Assembly (NCBI GenBank): GCA_030615805.1
Contig: JAUWYN010000021.1
Coordinates: 1-13,766 of the forward strand
From: Hadesarchaea archaeon
Lineage (GTDB): Archaea; Hadarchaeota; Hadarchaeia; Hadarchaeales; Hadarchaeaceae
DNA length: 13,766 nt
Direction of reading: 5' to 3'
The notes beneath the pieces were generated by a model. The model ran no database searches. It saw nothing but the letters and a program-made list of their open reading frames with translations, and was not told where the DNA came from. Every line of letters starts with the position of its first letter. Positions within the stretch are counted from its first letter, which is position 1. The translations under genes were made by a program, and so were the position numbers. Below, one piece after another: positions 1 through 6,438 of the stretch.

Positions 1-2
1 GC

Positions 3-128
3 CTCGAGGCCCAACGCGAAAAATTGGAGCGCGCGGGCGTGGTGGTGATGCCGTCGAACGCCCAAGCGGCGAGGGTGGGGGCAGTAATCGTAAGCAAGGG
101 GCGAGCGTGGAAGCGACTCAAGGGTTAA
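3..128 (+). CDS. C-terminal fragment of a + strand protein, possibly FdrA-like
   Basis: The gene enters from the left edge; only the last 41 codons are present, ending in TAA at 126-128. The fragment includes AGVVVMPSNAQAARVGAVIV followed by a basic tail. The phrase 'AGVVVMPSNAQAARVGA' resembles a segment I associate with FdrA / succinyl-CoA synthetase-like proteins, in which an NAQAARLA stretch closes a Rossmann-like domain. The match is from memory and short, so the assignment is weak. The reading frame is clear: one other frame is open but encodes an unnatural Arg/Gly-rich string. The stop lies 11 bases inside the convergent radical SAM reading frame, if that frame is taken through its TAG. 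Confidence 0.4.
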   Translation, partial: LEAQREKLERAGVVVMPSNAQAARVGAVIVSKGRAWKRLKG

Positions 129-894
129 GGGACCGCTTAAGCTGCCTCAGCTTCTCCCGCCCGACCACTGCTTTTACCTTTGGCTTTTCTGCCTCGTAGA
201 CGGACCGAGCGTTCATCCCCGCGAAGTCCTTCTGGACCTCTTTCAGCTCCTCTGGGGTCAAAAGCCTAACAGGGCTGGGCCTGAGGGGGGTGTTGATCTA
301 AACCTCGTCCGGCATGATCGTCCTCGCAATGCTCGCAATCTCTTTAGAGAAAGCTTTGTTTTCCGGAACGAACATCACCTCAAGCGAAAATTTGCCTTTA
401 AACTCCTCCCGAAATTTCTTCATTCCCTCGATGACATCCTTAAAAACGATTTTCTCGTGCGGTCGACTTATTCGCTTGAAGAGCTCCTCGTTCGGGGCGT
501 CCAGCTGCCCGATAACTATATCTGCCCGGGCGAGATCTCTCCTCACATTTTCTCTCATCATCAGAGAGGAATTTGTCAAGACGGAGATAGGGAGGCCCAA
601 AACCTCTTTCGCAACTTTTATTGCCTCACCTAAATTCTGGGCTAGGGTTGGCTCGCCAGTCCCAGAAAAAGTCACCACATCTGCCTCGACTTTTCCCATA
701 ACTTTTTTGAGCTCTCGCGCTACCAGCTCGGTGGGGACGAAGACCCCGCGCTTGGTCGTCAGCTCCGTGGTTTTCCCCAGTGAACAATATACGCAGTCAA
801 ACGAGCATACCTTTCCTTTCTCTTGACAAATCAGATCTACACCCAACGACCTTCCTAACCGCCAAGATGAAACAGGGCCATAAACTATTTCCAC
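118..894 (-). CDS. Radical SAM protein (COG0731-like) interrupted by an in-frame TAG
   Basis: A GTG start at 894 is preceded by GGTGA four bases upstream. The N-terminus (MEIVYGPVSSWRLGRSLGVD) is typical of COG0731 Fe-S oxidoreductases, and the radical SAM cluster motif CxxxCxxC is at C30, C34 and C37 (CSFDCVYC). A glycine-rich SAM-binding stretch (FSGTGEPTL) follows at about residues 75-83. The frame meets TAG at 298-300 after 198 residues (..MPDEV), then runs 59 more codons to TGA at 118-120. The second part (INTPLRPSPVRLLTPEELKE.., ..SVYEAEKPKV..) is the expected family C-terminus, so the intact protein would be about 258 residues. In homologues I recall glutamine at the TAG position, one C-to-T change away. 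The gene follows DUF1847 by 10 bases and is probably cotranscribed with it. COG0731 includes tRNA wyosine synthases, but the substrate here is unknown. If TAG terminates, the product lacks its C-terminus. Confidence 0.85.
298..300 (-). other. In-frame TAG within the radical SAM gene
   Basis: On the minus strand the codons read GAC GAG GTT TAG ATC AAC ACC. Both sides code for conserved family sequence in the same frame, so no frameshift is involved. It could be a nonsense mutation, an assembly or sequencing error, programmed readthrough, or a pyrrolysine codon. TAG is an ordinary terminator for several other genes in the window, which makes genome-wide recoding unlikely. Confidence 0.85.
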
Positions 895-904
895 GGGTTC
901 ACCA

Positions 905-1495
905 TCAGCGCTCTTTTGTCGGGCGCCTCATCAATTTTTTGAAATAATAACGTGAGTAAAGGGCCCCGGCTGGGTTGTGAGCCAATACTCGGTCTTTGAC
1001 GATAAGCGTGGTGGTTGGCGCCTTCGAGTAAACCTGAAACATCACATCGTGCCCCATGCAAAGCCCCACGATGATATTGAGGTCTGTGCCAACCTCGTTG
1101 AGGACCATCGCTTGGAGAATTGGATTACATGCATGATCTTTTCCTGGAAGAGGGAATTTTTCCTTCTCAACGCCACCAACTTTGCACACAACTGAATGGA
1201 CTTCAAAACTGTGCGACTCCAGTATCTCCTGTAGTTTTTTTGCCTCCTCCGAAAGACCTATGCAAAAGGCCATCCCCAGTTTATTCCAGCCCATCTCCTC
1301 TGCCAGCCGGATGAGTTCTTTCACTCGGGGGTATTTCATGTACCCCTCGACCTCAAGCGAGCTGGATTTTCGATAGAGTTTCAAGTTGCCCGCTTTGCGG
1401 TACTCCCTGAATGCAAATTTTTTCAATGGTTCACCAACTGGACATGGGTTCCCTCTTGAACACGCTTTTCCCACGCACGACGCACAATTTACCAT
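905..1495 (-). CDS. DUF1847 family cysteine-rich protein
   Basis: This 196-residue protein starts at ATG 1495, with AAGGGG six bases upstream, and ends in TGA. The N-terminus carries a cysteine cluster at C4, C7, C12 and C18 (CASCVGKACSRGNPC), consistent with a metal or Fe-S site. Further cysteines occur in AFCIGL, VVCKVGG, HACNP and GLCMGHDV, the spacing I recognise from DUF1847. The length is normal for the family. It is a soluble cytoplasmic protein, and the function of the family is not established. It is the first gene of a two-gene unit with the radical SAM protein, divergent from the AhpD-like gene. The pairing with a radical SAM enzyme hints at a redox or metal-related role, but that is inference. 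Confidence 0.8.
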   Translation of the reverse strand: MVNCASCVGKACSRGNPCPVGEPLKKFAFREYRKAGNLKLYRKSSSLEVEGYMKYPRVKELIRLAEEMGWNKLGMAFCIGLSEEAKKLQEILESHSFEVHSVVCKVGGVEKEKFPLPGKDHACNPILQAMVLNEVGTDLNIIVGLCMGHDVMFQVYSKAPTTTLIVKDRVLAHNPAGALYSRYYFKKLMRRPTKER

Positions 1496-1589
1496 GTTTT
1501 TCCCCTTTTCGCCACCGTTCTCAAAGGTTAATAAGAAATCATTTGACGATTTAACAGTAACTTACAGGTGTTAAAAGGGGGTGATCGAG
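1496..1589. promoter_or_regulatory. Divergent intergenic region with weak TATA-like elements
   Basis: This stretch separates the divergent DUF1847 and AhpD-like genes. On the minus strand CTTATTAACC (1527-1536) lies about 35 bases before the DUF1847 ATG, a suitable place for an archaeal TATA box. On the plus strand ATTTAACA near 1549 could serve the other gene. Neither is a strong match. Confidence 0.35.
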
Positions 1590-1937
1590 TTGGAAGAAGG
1601 AGAAGCTGTTAGGCTGGCAAAGGAACTGGCGGAAACGGCTGAAGAGCTAGGAAAGATATCCCCAAAAGTCGGGGGACAGTTCAACGTGTTCCTGAGGCAC
1701 GCCTTTGAAGAGGGGGCCCTTTCCCCCAAGGTGAAGCGGCTGATAGCGCTGGCGGCGGGGATCGTCAGGGGATGCAACTGGTGCATAGCGTCCCACGTAA
1801 AGAAAGCGATGGATGCAAGAGCGACGAAGGACGAGATAGTGGAGACCTGCTTTGTGGCGATGGTGATGGGTGGCAGCCCTGCGCTGGCTTACACTAAGGT
1901 AGCCATGGATGCTATGAAAGAACTCGGCACGGGATAG
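1590..1937 (+). CDS. Carboxymuconolactone decarboxylase / AhpD-like protein
   Basis: The 115-residue protein contains the AhpD-type redox motif CNWCIASH (C62, C65, H69), which in AhpD family members forms the peroxidase/disulfide centre. The whole length matches a single all-helical CMD domain. I chose the TTG start at 1590 because the bases before it (GGGGGTGATC) nearly match the archaeal Shine-Dalgarno complement GGAGGTGATC at proper spacing. The alternative GTG at 1581 lies inside that element and would add three residues. The stop is TAG at 1935-1937; reading on would give sequence antisense to the thioredoxin gene with no family likeness, so TAG acts as a true terminator here. Its neighbour across a 3-base gap is a convergent thioredoxin. 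A role in thiol-dependent peroxide or disulfide chemistry is likely; the substrate is unknown. Confidence 0.85.
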   Translation: MEEGEAVRLAKELAETAEELGKISPKVGGQFNVFLRHAFEEGALSPKVKRLIALAAGIVRGCNWCIASHVKKAMDARATKDEIVETCFVAMVMGGSPALAYTKVAMDAMKELGTG

Positions 1938-1940
1938 GCT

Positions 1941-2336
1941 CTAAATTATTTTTCTAATCTTCTCCTCGAGGTGCTGCTTCGACACAGCGCCGAGCACTTG
2001 GTCGACCAGCTTGCCATTTTTGAAGAATAACAAAGTTGGAATCGCCGTTATGCCATATTTCACCGCGGTGGTCTTGTTCTCATCGACGTCCAGCTTCCCG
2101 AAGACCACCTTCCCCGCGTAGTCTTTTGCGAGCTCCTCGATGATTGGTGCGATGATATGGCAGGGGGGACACCATTGGGCCCAGAAATCTATCACAACTG
2201 CAGGGTGGGCCCCGATGACTTGGTCGAATGTCTTGTCCGTGACTTGAATGTGGTGATCGATAGCTTCCTTTTTCCCCAAATATTTCTTCCCCAGCTCTTT
2301 CATCTTCCTCTTGCGTATTTCATCTAGTTCGTCCAT
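1941..2336 (-). CDS. Thioredoxin with N-terminal helical extension
   Basis: The 131-residue protein has a thioredoxin fold from about residue 30 onward, with the active site WCPPC (C56, C59) and the cis-proline loop AIPTLLFF. It ends with TAG after ..EEKIRKII, a natural end for the fold. The first 25 residues (MDELDEIRKRKMKEL...) form a charged helix not needed for the fold; archaeal thioredoxins often have such an extension, and it also resembles the N-terminus of PDCD5-like proteins. The ATG at 2336 has GGAGGT seven bases upstream, and that site overlaps the end of the preceding membrane protein gene. It is the last gene of the Mrp-DUF364-membrane protein operon, where it could reduce thiols during metal or cluster handling (inference). 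Confidence 0.92.
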   Translation of the reverse strand: MDELDEIRKRKMKELGKKYLGKKEAIDHHIQVTDKTFDQVIGAHPAVVIDFWAQWCPPCHIIAPIIEELAKDYAGKVVFGKLDVDENKTTAVKYGITAIPTLLFFKNGKLVDQVLGAVSKQHLEEKIRKII

Positions 2337-2340
2337 GAGA

Positions 2341-2949
2341 TTACCTCCGACGACTCCCTTTCCTCACGAACAGGAGGGGAAAGATTATATCACTCGTGCA
2401 GCATGGAACCCAAACCGCTATGAACAGCACCACGAACACGAGCGGGAACATCGGGAGCCAGTCAAGTATCCCGAATCCAATGAGGTAGAAAAGCGATGCC
2501 AAGGTGCTTACCAACACGTGCGCCGCGTGCGGGCACTTGGTAGGGCAGCGTGTAAGGGCACCGATTGTCGCGCCAACGAGTCCTGGTATAAGCACGAGCC
2601 ACGGGTGCTCTAAAATGCACACGTGCAAAGTCATCCCAGCCCCGAGCAGCGTGCCTCCCACGTAGGGGAACACTATGTCGCTTATCGTGCATATCCCAGC
2701 TGCCCCCACGAGTCCGACGACTATCGAGGTTCCGGCGCCCCCCCTGTGCAACCTAAACATCGCGGCGGTCACGATTGAGCTCAGTAGCATGTGAGCGGGG
2801 TGCAGGATGTGGAAGGTGTGGTGAGAGACGTCTGGGTCGAGCCCGGCCAGATACACAGCGACCATCACGACCACCCCCACGCCCGCCCCAAAGGCAGTGA
2901 AAGGTGCATGCTCTTTGAGCTCCGCAGCGATGTGCTTAAGCCGATTCAG
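2341..2949 (-). CDS. Conserved polytopic membrane protein rich in His/Cys/Asp, unknown function
   Basis: I place the start at a CTG (2947-2949), five bases after GAGGGG, giving 202 residues. The conservative GTG at 2880 gives 179 residues but has no ribosome binding site and cuts off a natural-looking start (LKHIAAELKEHAPFTAFGAG) that leads into the first membrane span. Five or six hydrophobic segments are visible. Polar residues sit in or beside them: HHTFHILHPAHM, GICTISDIVFPYVGG, LHVCILEHP, CPTKCPHAAHV and WVPCCTSDIIFP. I have seen this pattern in a conserved uncharacterised family of anaerobes but know no name for it. Repeated His, Cys and Asp in membrane segments suggest metal ion passage. 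It lies 20 bases after a DUF364 (heavy-metal chelation domain) gene and 4 bases before thioredoxin, which fits a metal-handling operon. Function is inferred from context only. Confidence 0.8.
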   Translation of the reverse strand: MNRLKHIAAELKEHAPFTAFGAGVGVVVMVAVYLAGLDPDVSHHTFHILHPAHMLLSSIVTAAMFRLHRGGAGTSIVVGLVGAAGICTISDIVFPYVGGTLLGAGMTLHVCILEHPWLVLIPGLVGATIGALTRCPTKCPHAAHVLVSTLASLFYLIGFGILDWLPMFPLVFVVLFIAVWVPCCTSDIIFPLLFVRKGSRRR

Positions 2950-2969
2950 TTTTACCCCTCAGGCTGTTT

Positions 2970-3728
2970 TTATCTCTTTAAAATATACTTCTCCACAAGC
3001 TCTTTGAATGCCACGAATGGTTTGGCCTCGGCTACTCTATTTACCACCTTAGGACCTTTCGCGCGAACACCCGCCACGATGTTTACACCACGTTCGAAAA
3101 GTGGATCGGGCAACATGCTGGCCGTTGGCCCTGCGACGGCTACAAACTTGGCTTTCTCAGACAGCTCGAGTAGCCTGTCGAGTGTTCCATTAACCAAGCT
3201 CGATCCGCTTATAATCACAACATCCGCTTTTGGCAACATCGAGTCAACAAAAGTGTCAGGCAAAGCATCGCCTCTAAGCTGGGAGTTGCGCTCAAAAACA
3301 TGGACCTCGCGAACCTTGGCCCTTAACTTACCCACCAAGGGCCTTATGTATCCAACAACCGCAACGCTATCATTCTCTTTCGCTTCGATTGCATTGAAAA
3401 TATCTATTCCTAACTGCCGCTCGTAACCTTCGGAGTCCATCAGGTGTTGTGAGAGAGCATTCAATGCCGCTATGCCAACGGTCCTCTCGATCATATCGAA
3501 CGAGTTCGCCAGCTGAGCAATCTCTAAAGCCTTGAAGCCGTGGAAGTCTCGCCTGCGGCCCCAATGAGTGTGTGCAATGTCTTCAGTAGGCGTGTGGCAG
3601 AGCCCAACGTAGCCGTTATCGAGCATCACCGCGGTATAGCAGAGGCTCACGCATACCCTCGAGAGCGTCAGGTCTTCTAGCTGGCTTCTCCGCTCCCCGA
3701 CCAGACCCAATAACTCGTCAACAATCAA
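2970..3728 (-). CDS. DUF364/DUF4213 putative heavy-metal chelation protein
   Basis: This 252-residue cytoplasmic protein has the two-part layout of the family: an N-terminal DUF4213-like enolase-N-terminal-like domain (about 5-95, including GLCHTPTEDI and GIAALNALSQHL) and a C-terminal Rossmann-like DUF364 domain (about 115-245, including VAVVGYIRPLV, GSSLVNGTLDRLLEL and GPTASMLPDPLFERGVNIVAG). Pfam describes the second as a putative heavy-metal chelation domain. The start is TTG at 3728, overlapping the last 11 bases of the Mrp gene, which implies translational coupling. The stop is TAA. Family members often sit near molybdenum, tungsten or iron transport and cofactor genes; the pairing here with Mrp and a membrane protein supports metal delivery, but the metal cannot be read from sequence. 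Confidence 0.85.
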   Translation of the reverse strand: MIVDELLGLVGERRSQLEDLTLSRVCVSLCYTAVMLDNGYVGLCHTPTEDIAHTHWGRRRDFHGFKALEIAQLANSFDMIERTVGIAALNALSQHLMDSEGYERQLGIDIFNAIEAKENDSVAVVGYIRPLVGKLRAKVREVHVFERNSQLRGDALPDTFVDSMLPKADVVIISGSSLVNGTLDRLLELSEKAKFVAVAGPTASMLPDPLFERGVNIVAGVRAKGPKVVNRVAEAKPFVAFKELVEKYILKR

Positions 3729-4581
3729 GCTCGTGCCCCCTGTTTTTTAAATACTCCTCCACTTTATCAACCACTCGCATGAATGCCTTAGCCGCCGGAG
3801 TTTCAGCGCGCTCGATGACGAAAGGTGTCCCTCTGTCTGAATCTTCACATATCCTTTGATCGATTGGAATCTTGCCCAAAAATGGGATGCCAAGTCGCTC
3901 TGATATTTTTTGCCCACCACCAGTTCCTAAAATGTCGAATTCTGCACCACATTTTGGACAGACGAATCCACTCATGTTCTCTATGATGCCAACCACCGGC
4001 ACGTGCAGCTCCCTTGTAAATCCTACTGCTCTCTTGACGACGATCTGAGAAACCTCGGATGGTGCAGTTACTACGATGACACCCGTGATGTCTGGCAACA
4101 ACTGCATCAAGCTGAGTGGCTCGTCTCCAGTGCCTGGCGGGATATCAATAAACAGAAAATCCAATTCACCCCACGCCACATCCGCCAGAAATTGCCTGAT
4201 CGCACCCATCTTCATCGGACCGCGCCAAATAACTGGGGTCTCATCATCTGGAAGGAGGAAATCCATGGAGATGACTTTGATGTCAAGCGGACCTTTAGCC
4301 GGGAAGATGCCCACGCCTTCAAGCCGCCCTGTGGTCAACTCCTGCCCCCTCATGCCGAGTATCTTGGGGATGCTTGGGCCGTGAATGTCGATATCTAAAA
4401 CACCCACCTTGTGACCCTTGCGTGCCAATGCGATGGCCAAATTAGCGGTAATGGTACTCTTGCCGACTCCGCCCTTTCCGCTCAGTATCGCCAGTTTATG
4501 CTTGATTTTGGCCATCCGTATTTTGATGCGCTTCTCCTGCTCCTGTATTTCCTTCATCCTTCCTTCCACTTGCTTCACCAT
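3718..4581 (-). CDS. Mrp/NBP35 family Fe-S cluster carrier ATPase (ApbC-like)
   Basis: The 287-residue P-loop ATPase has a deviant Walker A GKGGVGKST at residues 35-43, DIDIHGPS (switch I region), FIDIPPGTGDEPL (Walker B/switch II), and a CPKC motif near residue 213 followed by GTGGGQKISERLGIPFLGKIPID. This is the full signature of Mrp/ApbC/NBP35 proteins, which bind and transfer [4Fe-4S] clusters as dimers bridged by the CxxC. The first 28 residues form a charged helix in place of the MIP18 domain of bacterial Mrp, as is usual in archaea. ATG at 4581 follows AAGGA. It leads the operon Mrp-DUF364-membrane protein-thioredoxin. A TATA box and a variant of the shared TGCACA element lie upstream, suggesting coregulation with the DUF5320 and MinD/NifX genes. 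Confidence 0.95.
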   Translation of the reverse strand: MVKQVEGRMKEIQEQEKRIKIRMAKIKHKLAILSGKGGVGKSTITANLAIALARKGHKVGVLDIDIHGPSIPKILGMRGQELTTGRLEGVGIFPAKGPLDIKVISMDFLLPDDETPVIWRGPMKMGAIRQFLADVAWGELDFLFIDIPPGTGDEPLSLMQLLPDITGVIVVTAPSEVSQIVVKRAVGFTRELHVPVVGIIENMSGFVCPKCGAEFDILGTGGGQKISERLGIPFLGKIPIDQRICEDSDRGTPFVIERAETPAAKAFMRVVDKVEEYLKNRGHELDC

Positions 4582-4594
4582 TCAGAATTCCTTT

Positions 4595-4608
4595 TCGGCG
4601 ATTGCACA
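4595..4608 (-). promoter_or_regulatory. Candidate operator (weak copy) before Mrp, with TATA box at 4616-4621
   Basis: Plus-strand sequence TCGGCGATTGCACA matches the perfect palindrome upstream of 13084 at 11 of 14 positions; the GCACA half is intact and the other half is degenerate. TATATG at 4616-4621 lies seven bases further from the gene. The element sits 13 bases before the Mrp ATG, where transcription would be expected to start. Confidence 0.45.
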
Positions 4609-4639
4609 AAATAAGTATATGTCTAGTCAATTTAATGAG

Positions 4640-4656
4640 GCTACACGTATTGTAGC
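4640..4656. repeat. Short perfect inverted repeat in the DUF5320-Mrp gap
   Basis: GCTACA (4640-4645) and TGTAGC (4651-4656) are exact reverse complements separated by five bases. The repeat lies downstream of the DUF5320 stop (4703) and about 20 bases upstream of the Mrp TATA box. It could be a hairpin ending the first unit or a second protein-binding site for Mrp. No T-run follows, which makes a simple terminator less likely. Confidence 0.4.
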
Positions 4657-4702
4657 ACTCTTCGCCCCAGTTGTCGAACTCGCTGATAAGGCTGTTGGAG
4701 CC

Positions 4703-5200
4703 CTACATTTTGCTTAGCTCTTCAAGCCTCTTCTTGATCTGGTCTAATTGCTGCTGAAGTGCTGTCGCCTGACCTTCAAGCATTTGTCTTTCTTGTTCCT
4801 TCGGAATTTGAGGGATCTCCGCGCCTGTTGGGTAAGGTGATGGTGCATATGGCGATGGGTAGGTCATGCTCGGCATTGCTGTGGTTGGTGGTGCATACGT
4901 GCTGTAGGGTGGCGCGTAGTACGGTGTATAGGTTGTCCATGGTGCAGCTGTTGGGGCTGACGTTGCGTACGTGCCATATTGGCCATAAGGCGATGTGTAG
5001 TCTGGCGAATAAGGCATCCCTGGCGTGCCATATTGGCCATACGACGTGTAGGGCATCCCCGGTGCTCCCGTAAAAGGTGTCATGGGGGCGTACATTCCAG
5101 TCCACCACCACCTCGGAAGCCATGGGAACCGCGCGCAGACGTAGGGGTTGCCCCCCCATCCGAACCCTCTACCAAATCCTCTTCCCCAGCCGAACGGCAT
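4703..5200 (-). CDS. DUF5320-like protein with Tyr/Pro/Thr-rich middle and C-terminal coiled coil
   Basis: This 165-residue protein has three parts: a Gly/Trp/Arg-rich head (MPFGWGRGFGRGFGWGG) with one cysteine near residue 22; a long low-complexity middle of Tyr, Pro, Thr, Ser and Gly with repeated YGQYGT and GMPY units; and a charged helical tail (PQIPKEQERQMLEGQA..QQQLDQIKKRLEELSKM) predicted to form a coiled coil. The tail is almost the same as in its upstream neighbour. Head and tail fit DUF5320, a family without known function. ATG at 5200 follows directly after the neighbour's TGA and has GGAGGTG upstream. It ends in TAG at 4703-4705; sequence beyond that has no family character. The role is unknown; the disordered middle suggests a scaffold or assembly partner. 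Confidence 0.75.
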   Translation of the reverse strand: MPFGWGRGFGRGFGWGGNPYVCARFPWLPRWWWTGMYAPMTPFTGAPGMPYTSYGQYGTPGMPYSPDYTSPYGQYGTYATSAPTAAPWTTYTPYYAPPYSTYAPPTTAMPSMTYPSPYAPSPYPTGAEIPQIPKEQERQMLEGQATALQQQLDQIKKRLEELSKM

Positions 5201-5716
5201 TCATTTCACCTCCCTTTTGAGTTCTTCAAGCCTTTTCTTGATCTGTTCTAGTTGTTGATCAAACATTCTTGCCTGACCCTCCAACACCTGAATTTCCTGT
5301 TCTTTGGGTATCTGAGGCATTTGTGCTGGAGGAAAACTGGCGGGTGCTTGAAACATGGGTTGCGTTGGTGGTGTCTGTGGCGCTGGAGCGGAACTTTTCG
5401 GTGTGAAGCTTGGGCAGGCGCTGCCGCTAGGATCCACGGCAGCACCATATAATTGGCAGAACCCATTCCTAAAATTAGCGCAGTTCTCATGTGTAGGAAC
5501 TACCATTTGCGCTGGTGGCTGTGCCGTGTAAAGTGTGGGTTGAGGCACCTGCCCAGCCTGCATCAAGTATTGTGCGGTTGGCGGCAATCCTGTTGGACTT
5601 CTGCCTACCCAGCCCGGCGAATATCCGAACCTCATCCATCCCGGCACACCGGTGAGGTAATACATGTTCCTTCTTCTCCTTCTCCAACCTCCCTGACCGT
5701 AAGCCACTTTTCTCAT
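5201..5716 (-). CDS. DUF5320-like protein with cysteine motif and C-terminal coiled coil
   Basis: The 171-residue protein opens with a basic head (GGWRRRRRNMYYLTGVPGWMRFGY), a hallmark of DUF5320 proteins. A cysteine-containing block (ENCANFRNGFCQLYGAAVDPSGSACPSFTPK, about residues 78-108) follows; its three cysteines could hold a metal or Fe-S site. A Pro/Ala/Gln-rich linker leads to the coiled-coil tail (PQIPKEQEIQVLEGQA..QIKKRLEELKREVK). ATG at 5716 is preceded directly by AGGAG, so the ribosome binding site is unusually close; ATG at codon 17 or 18 is possible but would remove conserved head residues. The gene lies 9 bases after a 14-base palindrome-like element and a TATA box. It is first in a two-gene unit and is divergent from an MBL-fold gene. 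Function is unknown. Confidence 0.75.
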   Translation of the reverse strand: MRKVAYGQGGWRRRRRNMYYLTGVPGWMRFGYSPGWVGRSPTGLPPTAQYLMQAGQVPQPTLYTAQPPAQMVVPTHENCANFRNGFCQLYGAAVDPSGSACPSFTPKSSAPAPQTPPTQPMFQAPASFPPAQMPQIPKEQEIQVLEGQARMFDQQLEQIKKRLEELKREVK

Positions 5717-5725
5717 CTCCTATTA

Positions 5726-5739
5726 TGAGCATATGCACA
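5726..5739 (-). promoter_or_regulatory. Candidate operator before the DUF5320 pair, with TATA box at 5746-5753
   Basis: TGAGCATATGCACA is an inverted repeat with one mismatched pair (TGAGC/GCACA around ATAT). After six bases (TAATTG) comes TATATAAA at 5746-5753. The same order and spacing, including TAATT, is found before the operon at 13084. In the minus direction the element falls between the TATA box and the expected start of transcription, the usual place for an archaeal repressor. TATATAAA may also serve the divergent MBL gene. Confidence 0.6.
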
Positions 5740-5790
5740 TAATTGTATATAAACTTTACTGTACAAAATTACGAAAGGAGACTCGCGGGC

Positions 5791-6438
5791 ATGAAAATAA
5801 CAGTAGTTTACGACAACGAAGTGTTAAAGAAAGGATTGACGGCGGGCTGGGGTTTTTCCTGTTTAATTAATAATGACATTTTATTTGACACGGGTGGCGA
5901 TGGCGTAGCCTTGTTACACAATATGAAGAAATTGGACATCAATCTGAGCAACATAGAATCTGTTGTACTGTCGCACGGACATGGGGATCACACCGGTGGT
6001 TTATCGGATCTGCTTGAAGAGAATCAGGATATTTTCGTGTATGTCCTGCCATCGTTTTATACTACATTAAAAAACCAAATCCCCGCGAAAACAAAGCTGG
6101 TTGAGGTCCGGAAACCGATGTGGATACGCGAAGGCGTGTTTACAACGGGTGAGTTGGGCACTTACATCAAGGAACAATCGTTAATTTGTTTGGAGAAAAG
6201 AGGCATATTCGTGATTGCTGGCTGCGCTCATTCCGGGGTGCGCAACATAGCAAATGCAGCTTCAAAGTTTGGCGAGATATACGGCATTGTTGGAGGTCTC
6301 CACGGATTTAGTGACTTCGCTCTTCTAAAAGACGTTAAATTGATTTCCCCATGCCACTGTACATCATACAAAAGGGAGTTAGCGCGCGCATTCCCGAAAC
6401 AATACGTGAGGTGTGGGGTGGGGCTGGTGATAGAATGA
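5791..6438 (+). CDS. MBL-fold metallohydrolase, DHPS-like
   Basis: The start is ATG at 5791, ten bases after GAAAGGAG; a longer frame from TTG at 5743 would run through the TATA box and is unlikely. The 215-residue protein has the metallo-beta-lactamase motif SHGHGDHTGG (H62, H64, D66, H67), then GCAHSG near 145, GGLHGF near 170, and PCHCTS near 187, which supply later metal ligands. This pattern fits the group named after 7,8-dihydropterin-6-methyl-4-(beta-D-ribofuranosyl)aminobenzene-5'-phosphate synthase, though at 215 residues it is shorter than many members and need not have that activity. It overlaps trmO by ATGA. It is divergent from the DUF5320 pair across a shared promoter region. 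A second MBL-fold gene of the same group flanks the other DUF5320/NifX operon at 13141, suggesting these proteins belong to the system. Confidence 0.85.
   Translation: MKITVVYDNEVLKKGLTAGWGFSCLINNDILFDTGGDGVALLHNMKKLDINLSNIESVVLSHGHGDHTGGLSDLLEENQDIFVYVLPSFYTTLKNQIPAKTKLVEVRKPMWIREGVFTTGELGTYIKEQSLICLEKRGIFVIAGCAHSGVRNIANAASKFGEIYGIVGGLHGFSDFALLKDVKLISPCHCTSYKRELARAFPKQYVRCGVGLVIE

Noticed and set aside
314..826. 170-codon open frame on the + strand
   Set aside because: It is antisense to the radical SAM gene, has no recognisable motif and no ribosome binding site.
1935..1937. TAG as a sense codon throughout the window
   Set aside because: TAG ends the AhpD-like, thioredoxin, second DUF5320-like, DUF89, zinc ribbon, double NifX and single NifX genes at natural domain ends. 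The sequence beyond these stops is antisense to or overlaps other genes and has no family character. Only the radical SAM gene continues sensibly.
4003..4398. Long + strand open frames within 4003-4398
   Set aside because: Both are antisense to the Mrp gene, whose motifs are unambiguous.
5743..5790. TTG start at 5743 for the MBL gene
   Set aside because: It lies beside the TATA box, so the transcript would not include it. The ATG at 5791 has a proper ribosome site and begins at the domain edge.
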